This document shows, piece after piece, positions 1 through 5,844 of a stretch of 5,844 nt of DNA. Made by a program: the position numbers and the translations under genes. This DNA is from an uncultured Bacteroidales bacterium. GTDB lineage: Bacteria > Bacteroidota > Bacteroidia > Bacteroidales > Muribaculaceae. Location: assembly GCA_900554845.1 (NCBI GenBank), contig USIY01000157.1, positions 1-5,844 of the forward strand. Reading direction: 5' to 3'. The notes under the pieces are model-generated. The model was not told where the DNA came from. It saw nothing but the letters and a program-made list of their open reading frames with translations, and ran no database searches. Each line of letters opens with the position of its first letter. Within the stretch, counting starts at the first letter, position 1.

Positions 1-53
1 TTTTTTCAAGCAGAAGACGGCATACGAGATGTAGAGAGGTCTCGTGGGCTCGG
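1..53 (+). other. Illumina P7 / Nextera i7 index primer, artefact at the contig end
   Basis: This stretch is sequencing-library DNA, not genome. Bases 1-6 are a T run. Bases 7-30 match the Illumina P7 sequence (CAAGCAGAAGACGGC... to GAGAT). Bases 31-38 are the 8-base index GTAGAGAG, which from memory is the primer form of Nextera i7 index N707 (read as CTCTCTAC). Bases 39-53 are GTCTCGTGGGCTCGG, the 3' end of the Nextera index primer. The 19-base transposase mosaic end that should follow (AGATGTGTATAAGAGACAG) is absent, and bacterial coding sequence begins at once. The T run fits the oligo-T spacer of the flow-cell oligo, or the familiar poly-A tail of adapter read-through seen on the other strand. 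Any translation across these bases is meaningless. The identification is by recall of published adapter sequences, and the match is long and exact. Confidence 0.97.
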
Positions 54-54
54 C

Positions 55-543
55 AAACTCAAGATCGAAGGAATGTCTCGCCAGGAAATAGCCGGATATA
101 TCAAAGGGGAGCTGATGGGACGCGACTTGGTGAAGGATCCTACCATAACCGTGGAGTTCCTGAATACCGGCGTAAATATACTCGGCATGGTTAAGACTCC
201 CGGAAGATATGAAATCAACCGTGACCAATTCACCGTCACCGACGCTATCGCCCTGGCAGGGGATGTCTCCTTGAACGGTATGCGCAACAACATAAAGGTG
301 ATCCGTAAAGAAAACGGCAAAGCGAAAACATACCTCATCGATCTGACGAACATGGAACAAACGATGAATTCCCCCGCTTACTATCTGCGGCAGGAAGACA
401 TCATCTATGTGGAGCCCAATGAAATTACCAAACGGGCCACTATAGCCAACGGCAACAACGCCACGAACGTTAGTTTCTGGATATCCCTCGCCTCGCTGCT
501 TACGACCGTGGCCACGACAATCGGTGTATTCGTCAATAAATAA
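55..543 (+). CDS. Polysaccharide export outer-membrane protein, Wza/GfcE type, 5'-truncated
   Basis: This is the C-terminal part of a Wza-like protein of the outer membrane and periplasm, which forms the exit channel for capsule or exopolysaccharide. The frame is open upstream of the ATG at base 73, and the residues before it (GKLKIEG) fit the conserved end of the poly-export domain. That ATG is therefore an internal methionine. The signal peptide, lipoprotein cysteine and most of the poly-export domain lie off the contig. An SLBB-type beta-grasp domain follows, from about TITVEFLNTGVNILGMV to the DIIYVEPNE segment. A hydrophobic stretch at about bases 475-534 (FWISLASLLTTVATTIGVFV) is the probable C-terminal membrane-crossing helix, with only two residues after it. 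The Wzc-type gene begins 30 bases downstream, which supports both the function and an operon. The family call is confident; the polysaccharide exported is unknown. About 162 residues are visible, against a typical 260-380 for the family. Confidence 0.9.
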   Translation, partial: KLKIEGMSRQEIAGYIKGELMGRDLVKDPTITVEFLNTGVNILGMVKTPGRYEINRDQFTVTDAIALAGDVSLNGMRNNIKVIRKENGKAKTYLIDLTNMEQTMNSPAYYLRQEDIIYVEPNEITKRATIANGNNATNVSFWISLASLLTTVATTIGVFVNK

Positions 544-573
544 CCGCCATACCATACACAAACAATCAAGAAA

Positions 574-3006
574 ATGGCTAATTCGACTTCAAAATCCGAA
601 GACAAGCATAATTCAAATTTCAATTTCCGGGATTACATTGTGGCCTTGGCCAATCATTGGCTATGGTTCGTGATTTCGGTGGTGGTGATCTGCGGTCTCG
701 CATTTCTATGGGTGATCCGCAAGGAACCCAAATACCTGGTCACCGAGCAGGTATTGATCAAGGACGAGGACGGCGGCAGCGGTGCCGACGCGATATCTTC
801 CATGTTCGCAGGCATGGGACTCGGCGCAAGGTCATCCAATGTCTACAACGAGATGATCACCATGAAGTCGCCCGCCCTGATGACACAAGTTATCGAAAAA
901 CTCGGGCTCTGCACAAATGTCGTAGAGACCAAATTTCCCCACGGTACCACATTGTACGGCACTTCTCGTCCTTTCAACGTGACGTTCGACGGCGTGGATC
1001 CGGAAAAAACGATGTCTTTCCGCATCATAGCGCGTCCCGACGGAAAAGTGACATTCAACAAATTCATCACATACGAAAACGGGAAAAAGGTAAAGCTGGA
1101 TCATGAATTCACCGTCAGCGGCATATATGGAACTTTCAACACTCCAGTAGGCAAAATCACCATCGCTCCTAATCCCGATTACACCCCTACACCCGCCTCT
1201 TCCGATGGAAATAAAGAAGAGGTCCGCTACCTTGTTATGCATTCCGGATTGACCGGCATGGTGGAATATTACGGCAATGCTCTGAAAGTGGACATGGCCG
1301 ACCGCGACGCCATGGTCATCGACCTGAATCTCGAGGATGTGAACACACAACGTGCCAGCGACGTGCTGCGCACAATTATTGAGGTGTACAATCAGGACTG
1401 GGTGGACGACAAGAACATGATCTCGGCTGCCACGAGCCGTTTCATCGACGACCGACTGGTATTGATCGAAAGAGAACTCAAGGACGCCGACGACGCTGTC
1501 ATGGATTTCAAATCGAAAACGGGTACGTTGGATGAAATGGCAGCCGCCCAAGTCAAAATGGAAACGTCCACAAGACTTGACGCCGGACTTCTGGAGACCA
1601 CCAACATGATGGGCATGACCCAGTACCTGAAAGAATACCTGAACAATCCGGCCAACGCGAAATCCGTGATACCGGTCAACACAGGCACAGGAAACCTCCA
1701 GCTCGAGACGCTCGTATCCAACTACAACCAGCTGCTTCTTGCACGCAACAATCTGGCCGACGCAACATCCGACAACAATCCGATCGTGGTGGACTATGAC
1801 GCCCAGTTGAAGGGAATGCGCCAGGCCGTGGTCGGCGCTGTCAACGCCCAGCTGTCGAGCCTGCAGAAAGCCATCGACAATTACAGACACGCACAAGGAG
1901 TGGTACATGGAGAACTTGCCGCCGCCCCTCAGCAGGCAAAGGTCATGCTGAGCATGGAACGCCAGCGTCAGGTGAAGGACCAGCTTTATCTGTATCTCCT
2001 CCAGAAACGGGAGGAGAACGAGCTTTCACAGAAGTTCACTGCTGACAACACACGCATAATCACACCCCCTTATACTAATAAAAAACCGGTTTCGCCAAAG
2101 AAAAAACTTATTTTGGGAATAGCGTTCCTGATGTCGCTGATAATTCCCGCCGGTATTATTTACCTGAGAGAGGTCTCCAACAACCGGGTGCGTTCGCGCC
2201 GCGATCTGGAGAAAATGTCGGCGCCGTTCGCAGGCGAGATACCTTTCGCAGGAAGAAAGAAGCACTTCGAGTGGCTGCGCAAACGTCTGAATTCCGGCAA
2301 GCACGCACATAAGAAACTTGAGACCGTGCCGATAACCGTACAAGCAGGGAAACGCGACGTGATAAACGAATCGTTCCGCATTGTACGAAGCAATATCGAT
2401 CTTATGATGCGCGGCGACAAGGGATCGAACATCATAATGATGACTTCCTTCAATCCCGGCAGCGGCAAGTCCTTCGTTTCCTACAACCTCGCCACGTCGT
2501 TCGCCATCAAGAACAAAAAAGTCCTGATCATCGACTGCGACCTGCGTCATGGCTCGGCCTCGCAGTTCGTGGGTATGCCATCAAAAGGACTTTCCGATTA
2601 TCTTGACGGATCGGTGGAGGACTGGAAGCGCCTCGTCGTGACCGATCCTAATACCGAGGGCCTTTATGTCCTCCCTATCGGTCATCGTCCCCCAAATCCC
2701 GCGGAGTTGCTCGAAACCGGCCGTATAGGAGAACTTATCGCCGAAGCCTCACGGAACTATGACTATGTGTTCCTGGATTGCCCGCCCATAGATATTGTGG
2801 TGGACACTCAGTTGCTGGAACAATATGTACACCAGACGATCTTCGTGATCCGCGCGGGACTGCTGGAACGCAGCGCTGTGGCCGATATAGACGAAATGTA
2901 CCGCACCCACCGGTTCCGCCGCATGAGCATTTTGCTCAACGGAACACAAGGATCCAACAGCCGAGCCTCTTATTACGGATCATCTTATTACACCAACGAA
3001 TTCTAA
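574..3006 (+). CDS. Wzc-type polysaccharide co-polymerase / BY-family tyrosine autokinase
   Basis: This inner-membrane protein controls polysaccharide chain length and export, and autophosphorylates on tyrosine. An N-terminal Wzz-like domain starts near residue 18 with membrane helix 1 at about 29-48. A long periplasmic region follows, largely helical at about 285-465, then a GNVR-type segment near 467-484 (QLYLYLLQKREENEL). A proline-containing linker (PPYTNKKPVSP) leads into helix 2 at about 512-531. The cytoplasmic kinase carries an EX2RX2R oligomerisation motif (E599, R602, R605), Walker A PGSGKS with K632, Walker A' VLIIDCDLR at 650-658 (D654, D656) and Walker B YVFLDCPP at 731-738 (D735). 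The tail has four tyrosines, Y800, Y801, Y805 and Y806, the likely phosphorylation sites. At 810 aa it is slightly longer than E. coli Wzc (about 720), with the co-polymerase and kinase on one chain. The ATG at 574 is chosen because a short polar N-terminus then precedes helix 1. No Shine-Dalgarno sequence is visible. Confidence 0.95.
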   Translation: MANSTSKSEDKHNSNFNFRDYIVALANHWLWFVISVVVICGLAFLWVIRKEPKYLVTEQVLIKDEDGGSGADAISSMFAGMGLGARSSNVYNEMITMKSPALMTQVIEKLGLCTNVVETKFPHGTTLYGTSRPFNVTFDGVDPEKTMSFRIIARPDGKVTFNKFITYENGKKVKLDHEFTVSGIYGTFNTPVGKITIAPNPDYTPTPASSDGNKEEVRYLVMHSGLTGMVEYYGNALKVDMADRDAMVIDLNLEDVNTQRASDVLRTIIEVYNQDWVDDKNMISAATSRFIDDRLVLIERELKDADDAVMDFKSKTGTLDEMAAAQVKMETSTRLDAGLLETTNMMGMTQYLKEYLNNPANAKSVIPVNTGTGNLQLETLVSNYNQLLLARNNLADATSDNNPIVVDYDAQLKGMRQAVVGAVNAQLSSLQKAIDNYRHAQGVVHGELAAAPQQAKVMLSMERQRQVKDQLYLYLLQKREENELSQKFTADNTRIITPPYTNKKPVSPKKKLILGIAFLMSLIIPAGIIYLREVSNNRVRSRRDLEKMSAPFAGEIPFAGRKKHFEWLRKRLNSGKHAHKKLETVPITVQAGKRDVINESFRIVRSNIDLMMRGDKGSNIIMMTSFNPGSGKSFVSYNLATSFAIKNKKVLIIDCDLRHGSASQFVGMPSKGLSDYLDGSVEDWKRLVVTDPNTEGLYVLPIGHRPPNPAELLETGRIGELIAEASRNYDYVFLDCPPIDIVVDTQLLEQYVHQTIFVIRAGLLERSAVADIDEMYRTHRFRRMSILLNGTQGSNSRASYYGSSYYTNEF

Positions 3007-3021
3007 AGAATTGCTGACGAT

Positions 3022-3750
3022 ATGTGGCCTTTTTCAAAAAAAGTCCCCAAATTGGGTGAATCGGATTTTTTCAACGGCTTTACCGACTGGCACTCGCATA
3101 TACTGCCTGGAGTGGACGACGGATTCCAGAAAATGGAAGACTCGCTGGTCGTTCTACGGCATTACGAAAACCTGGGCGTAAAGACCGTATGGCTCACTCC
3201 CCACATCATGGAGGAAGTGCCTAACACACCCCGGAAACTTCGGGATCGCTTCGAGCAGCTAAAAGAGGCTTATTCCGGACCTATCGTCCTTAATCTGGCC
3301 GCGGAGAACATGCTCGATTCGCTTTTCGAAGAGCGCGTGTCACAAAACGAACTGATGACCATAGGAGAGGACGGAGACCATATTCTTGTGGAGACTTCAT
3401 ATGTGAATCCCCCTATGGGCATGGACCAGATGATCTTCAACGTCATGTCAATGGGACTCACTCCCGTTCTGGCGCATCCGGAGCGTTATCGCTACATGGA
3501 CAAGCAGGATTACTCCAAATGGAAAGAACGCGGTCTGATGTTCCAGACCAACTTTATGTCGCTTTTGGGGATGTACGGCGAGACGGCACGCGAGAAAGCC
3601 GAGTGGCTTCTGAAAGAAGGCATGATAGATCTCACCGGAAGCGATCTGCACAGATACAACCAGCTGAAAATCGCTCTGGAAACGAGAGCAAAAAACCACA
3701 CCGCCATGGACACTCTCGTCAATATCGCCCAACATCCCAAAATAAAGTAA
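3022..3750 (+). CDS. PHP-domain protein-tyrosine phosphatase, CpsB/CapC/YwqE family
   Basis: This is a metal-dependent cytoplasmic phosphatase expected to remove phosphate from the tyrosine tail of the kinase encoded just upstream. PHP-family metal-binding motifs are all present: HSHILPGVDDG with H24 and H26, TPHI with H61, AEN with E95, LAHPERY with H152 and LTGSDLHRY with D208 and H210. The 242-aa length is normal for the family. The start at 3022 lies 15 bases after the kinase stop and places HxH near residue 24, as in homologues. There is no signal peptide or membrane segment. The gene is the last of its operon, followed after 18 bases by a strong terminator. This fold also includes histidinol phosphatases, but the LPGVDDG motif and the neighbouring BY-kinase favour the tyrosine phosphatase. 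The Porphyromonas gingivalis pair Ptk1/Php1 is an experimentally studied precedent for this pairing in Bacteroidota. Substrate specificity here is inferred. Confidence 0.93.
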   Translation: MWPFSKKVPKLGESDFFNGFTDWHSHILPGVDDGFQKMEDSLVVLRHYENLGVKTVWLTPHIMEEVPNTPRKLRDRFEQLKEAYSGPIVLNLAAENMLDSLFEERVSQNELMTIGEDGDHILVETSYVNPPMGMDQMIFNVMSMGLTPVLAHPERYRYMDKQDYSKWKERGLMFQTNFMSLLGMYGETAREKAEWLLKEGMIDLTGSDLHRYNQLKIALETRAKNHTAMDTLVNIAQHPKIK

Positions 3751-3768
3751 CACATCACTTACATACTC

Positions 3769-3807
3769 AGACCGCGTGTCCCGCAAGGACGCGCGGTCTA
3801 CGTTTTT
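3769..3807 (+). terminator. Intrinsic terminator after the polysaccharide export operon
   Basis: The arm at 3769-3781 (AGACCGCGTGTCC) pairs with 3787-3799 (GGACGCGCGGTCT) across a 5-base loop CGCAA. All 13 pairs form, with a single G-U wobble at 3777/3791. Three bases later comes TTTTT at 3803-3807. The stem is GC-rich and begins 18 bases after the phosphatase stop, so it should end transcription of the export operon and insulate carAB. No long A run precedes the stem, so it would be much weaker in the reverse direction. Confidence 0.9.
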
Positions 3808-3833
3808 GCCTCTTCAGCCGCCCCACAAGAGGC
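3808..3833. other. Second small inverted repeat beside the terminator
   Basis: GCCTCTT at 3808-3814 and AAGAGGC at 3827-3833 are perfect reverse complements, separated by 12 bases. The 7-bp hairpin begins directly after the T run of the main terminator and has no T tract of its own. It may be a backup terminator element or a remnant; chance is possible in a single 7-bp repeat. No function is assigned. Confidence 0.35.
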
Positions 3834-3883
3834 TGTTGCTGTTAAAATATGGTTTTAATTACGCTCGGTTGAGGATTTTTTAT

Positions 3884-3891
3884 TAACTTTG
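3884..3891 (+). promoter_or_regulatory. Bacteroidota-type -7 promoter element for carAB
   Basis: TAACTTTG matches the TAnnTTTG -7 consensus of the Bacteroides primary sigma factor, and sits in an AT-rich stretch (GATTTTTTATTAACTTTG). The matching -33 TTTG element is not clear: TTG at 3869-3871 lies too close, and TTAC at 3859-3862 is at a suitable distance (21 bases) but is a poor match. Transcription would start near 3898, giving a carA leader of roughly 170 nt. Its place after the terminator and before carA supports the call. Confidence 0.65.
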
Positions 3892-3897
3892 CAAAGC

Positions 3898-4071
3898 GAA
3901 ACCATAAGCATGGAAGTACATAGCAACGAGCGCCGCAAATTCCCGAACGCCGGGGGGCTCCGAAAGGGTCACCCATACGCTTTCTTTTTCGGAAATCGCG
4001 GCTATTTTTATGCTCATGCCGGAATTGAACCCCATGCCGACAACGCCATAGACTACACTAACACCAACAAC
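3898..4071 (+). promoter_or_regulatory. Leader of the carAB transcript with small potential hairpins
   Basis: This is the stretch between the predicted transcription start and the carA start codon. It contains CCCG/CGGG at 3942-3945 and 3951-3954 with a 5-base loop. It also contains a longer arm pair, TCCGAAA at 3959-3965 with TTTCGGA at 3987-3993, whose loop holds GGG-TCA-CCC. A T5 run lies at 4005-4009 but follows no strong GC-rich stem, so it is not a convincing attenuator. The carA frame is open throughout, with an ATG at 3910, but the 54 residues it would add resemble no part of CarA that I know. I recognise no named riboswitch. Control by pyrimidine or arginine supply would be plausible for the genes but is not shown by the sequence. 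Confidence 0.4.
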
Positions 4072-5160
4072 ATGAAAAGAGCCACATTGATACTGGAAGA
4101 CGGCAGCCGTTACGAAGGATATTCGTTTGGCGCCGATGCCAGCGTTTCGGGCGAGGTGGTGTTCAACACCGCCATGACCGGGTATCCTGAAAGTTTGACC
4201 GATCCATCTTATGCCGGACAGATAATGACGCTAACCTATCCGCTCGCCGGCAATTACGGAGTACCGTCACGCGACATGGCCGACGACGGGATGGCACGAT
4301 TCATGGAAAGCGAGCGCATACATGCCGCCGGCATGGTGGTGTGCGATTACAGCGAGGCCTTCAGCCACTGGAACGCCGAGTGCAGTCTCGGCGACTGGCT
4401 CAGGCAGGAAGGGATCCCCGCCATCACGGGAATAGACACCCGCGCACTTACCAAGCACCTGCGCGAACGTGGAGTGATAGCCGGACGCATAGTGGTGGAG
4501 GACACCCCCGATCCTAAACGTGAAAACTACGCCGACATCAATTTCGTGGAACGCGTCAGCCCCAAGGAAGTGACACGTTACAACGAAGGCAAAGGCCTTA
4601 AAAAAGTGGTTCTGGTGGACTGCGGGGCAAAAAACAATATAATCCGATGCCTTGCTAACCGAGGTGTGGAAGTGATCCGCGTGCCCTGGGACTACGACTT
4701 CAACACTCTGGATTTCGACGCGCTTTTCCTTAGCAACGGTCCGGGCAATCCCGAGACTTGCTCCACTACCGTCGAAAACATCCGCAAGTTCATCCAGAAT
4801 CCTGACGAAAAACGTCCCCTGATGGGCATATGCCTCGGCCACCAGCTTTTGGGCAAAGCCGCCGGCGCTCACATCTACAAGCTTAAATACGGTCACCGCA
4901 GCCACAACCAGCCCGCGCGTCTGGAAGGAGACGTAAAGTGCTTCGTGACGAGCCAGAACCACGGATATGCAGTCGACGCTAATTCCCTCCCCTCCTCCTG
5001 GCAGACATGGTTCACCAACATGAACGACGGGTCGAACGAAGGCATACGGCATATATCCAAGCCTTGGCGTTCGGTACAGTTCCATCCTGAGGCATGCGGA
5101 GGTCCCGTCGACACGGAATTCCTGTTCGACGAATTCATCAATCAAGTAAAATCCCTTTAA
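4072..5160 (+). CDS. carA: Carbamoyl-phosphate synthetase small (glutaminase) subunit
   Basis: CarA hydrolyses glutamine and passes the ammonia to CarB, which makes carbamoyl phosphate for pyrimidine and arginine synthesis in the cytoplasm. The N-terminal domain has the conserved FNTAMTGYPESLTDPSY region. The C-terminal class I glutamine amidotransferase has LSNGPGNPE, the nucleophile elbow GICLGHQLLG with C254, the SQNHG motif, and the remaining triad residues H338 and E340 in VQFHPEA. All catalytic residues are present. The ATG at 4072 (MKRATLILEDGSRYEG) matches the usual CarA N-terminus and gives 362 aa, a normal length. The frame stays open upstream to a TTG at 3889 and an ATG at 3910, but the TTG lies inside the promoter element and the extra residues are not CarA-like. 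No Shine-Dalgarno sequence is seen. carB starts 12 bases after the stop. NDGSNEGI and TSQNHG resemble the animal CAD protein more than E. coli CarA. Confidence 0.97.
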   Translation: MKRATLILEDGSRYEGYSFGADASVSGEVVFNTAMTGYPESLTDPSYAGQIMTLTYPLAGNYGVPSRDMADDGMARFMESERIHAAGMVVCDYSEAFSHWNAECSLGDWLRQEGIPAITGIDTRALTKHLRERGVIAGRIVVEDTPDPKRENYADINFVERVSPKEVTRYNEGKGLKKVVLVDCGAKNNIIRCLANRGVEVIRVPWDYDFNTLDFDALFLSNGPGNPETCSTTVENIRKFIQNPDEKRPLMGICLGHQLLGKAAGAHIYKLKYGHRSHNQPARLEGDVKCFVTSQNHGYAVDANSLPSSWQTWFTNMNDGSNEGIRHISKPWRSVQFHPEACGGPVDTEFLFDEFINQVKSL

Positions 5161-5172
5161 GCACACGGCGCA

Positions 5173-5844
5173 ATGTTTAAGAATACAGACAACAAGGAAA
5201 TCAAGAAAGTACTGGTCCTTGGATCGGGAGCATTGAAAATCGGTGAGGCCGGCGAGTTCGACTATTCGGGCAGTCAGGCTTTGAAGGCCCTTCGCGAGGA
5301 GGGCATCGAGACCGTCCTGATCAATCCCAACATCGCGACGGTGCAGACCAGCGAGGGTGTGGCCGACCATATTTATTTTCTGCCGGTCACTCCATATTTC
5401 GTGGAGCGAGTGATCCAGAAAGAACGTCCGGACGGAGTTATGCTGGCCTTCGGAGGTCAGACAGCGCTGAACTGCGGCGTGGAACTTTACCATAACGACA
5501 TTTTCGAGAAATACGGCGTAAAAGTCCTTGGCACTCCCGTGCAATCCATAATCGACACGGAGGACCGTGAGCTGTTCGTAGAGAAACTTAATGAAATAGA
5601 TGTCAAGACCATCGCCTCCGAAGCCTGCGAGGACATAGAGCAGGCTCTGAAAGCCGCCGATGAGCTGGGTTATCCCGTCATCCTGCGCGCCGCATACGCA
5701 TTGGGAGGTCTCGGATCCGGTTTCTGCGACAACGCCGAAGAACTGAAGAAAAAGGCTGAGAAAGCGTTTTCCTTCTCCCCGCAGGTGCTTGTGGAAAAGA
5801 GCCTGAAAGGATGGAAAGAAATTGAGTACGAGGTGGTGCGTGAC
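5173..5844 (+). CDS. carB: Carbamoyl-phosphate synthetase large subunit, 3'-truncated by the window
   Basis: CarB uses two ATP, bicarbonate and CarA-derived ammonia to make carbamoyl phosphate. Only 224 codons of an expected 1,070 or so are visible; the frame stays open to the last base. The visible part is the N-terminal pre-ATP-grasp domain (VLGSGALKIGEAGEFDYSG at 15-33, GGQTALNCGVEL) and the start of the first ATP-grasp domain, with R132 and R172 matching E. coli R129 and R169. It ends in WKEIEYEVVRD. The start at 5173 gives a short lead-in (MFKNTDNKEIKK) to the first beta strand, and lies 12 bases after carA, so the two are surely co-transcribed. AAYALGGLGSG and the NPNIATVQTS segment resemble human CAD/CPS1 rather than E. 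coli CarB (PSFTMGGSGGG). The second ATP-grasp half and the allosteric domain, where UMP and ornithine act in E. coli, lie outside the window. Confidence 0.97.
   Translation, partial: MFKNTDNKEIKKVLVLGSGALKIGEAGEFDYSGSQALKALREEGIETVLINPNIATVQTSEGVADHIYFLPVTPYFVERVIQKERPDGVMLAFGGQTALNCGVELYHNDIFEKYGVKVLGTPVQSIIDTEDRELFVEKLNEIDVKTIASEACEDIEQALKAADELGYPVILRAAYALGGLGSGFCDNAEELKKKAEKAFSFSPQVLVEKSLKGWKEIEYEVVRD

Noticed and set aside
31..53. Direct-repeat-like GAGAG/GGTCTCG text as a possible biological element
   Set aside because: It is fully explained by the index and the Nextera primer sequence.
73..75. ATG at 73 as the true start of the first gene
   Set aside because: The frame is open upstream and encodes GKLKIEG, which belongs to the export domain. 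The protein would also lack a signal peptide. The gene is truncated by the contig end.
832..1908. Reverse-strand open frame (358 codons) opposite the kinase gene
   Set aside because: It is fully inside a conserved coding region, has no recognisable domain, and has the same His/Val-rich composition expected from antisense coding DNA.
2998..3013. GAATT repeated around the kinase stop codon (GAATTC-TAAA-GAATT)
   Set aside because: It is a five-base repeat with no extended structure, most likely chance.
4005..4009. T5 run in the carA leader as an attenuator terminator
   Set aside because: No stable GC-rich stem ends directly before it; only a loose hairpin at 3959-3993 lies nearby.
3889..4071. 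N-terminal extension of CarA from TTG 3889 or ATG 3910
   Set aside because: TTG 3889 lies within the -7 promoter element, and the extra residues do not resemble any CarA. The normal family start is at 4072.
4267..5544. Long reverse-strand open frame (425 codons) opposite carA and carB
   Set aside because: It lies antisense to two clearly conserved genes and crosses their junction. Its translation is rich in His, Val and Cys with no recognisable motif, typical of the complement of GC-biased codons.

Overview
The window looks like Bacteroidota chromosome, most likely order Bacteroidales. Three things support this: roughly balanced base composition; start codons preceded by A/C-rich leaders with no Shine-Dalgarno sequence at any of the four visible starts; and a TAnnTTTG-type -7 promoter element (TAACTTTG) upstream of carA. 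A gut lineage such as Muribaculaceae would fit the protein style, but the sequence alone does not settle family or genus. Bases 1-53 are not biological. They are a T run followed by an Illumina Nextera i7 index primer, so genomic sequence starts at about base 54 (possibly a few bases earlier, where primer and genome may match).

Region 1 (about 54-3750, + strand) is the 3' part of a polysaccharide (capsule or exopolysaccharide) export operon. It holds a Wza-type outer-membrane export protein missing its 5' end, a full-length Wzc-type chain-length regulator fused to a BY-family tyrosine autokinase (810 aa), and a PHP-family CpsB/YwqE-like phosphotyrosine phosphatase (242 aa). The genes are 30 and 15 bases apart. 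Together they would form the export channel, the inner-membrane regulator and kinase, and the phosphatase that resets it. A strong intrinsic terminator (13-bp stem, then TTTTT) at 3769-3807 ends the unit.

Region 2 (3751-4071) is non-coding. It holds the terminator, a second weaker hairpin, a promoter and a leader of roughly 170 nt that can fold into small hairpins.

Region 3 (4072-5844) is the carAB operon for carbamoyl-phosphate synthetase, which feeds pyrimidine and arginine synthesis. carA is complete (362 aa) and carB begins 12 bases later and runs off the end (224 codons visible). Both proteins resemble the eukaryotic CAD/CPS1 form more than the E. coli form.

I see no mobile element, CRISPR array, tRNA or rRNA, and no convincing new system. 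The most consequential observation is the adapter chimera at the left edge, which also explains why the first gene is cut.
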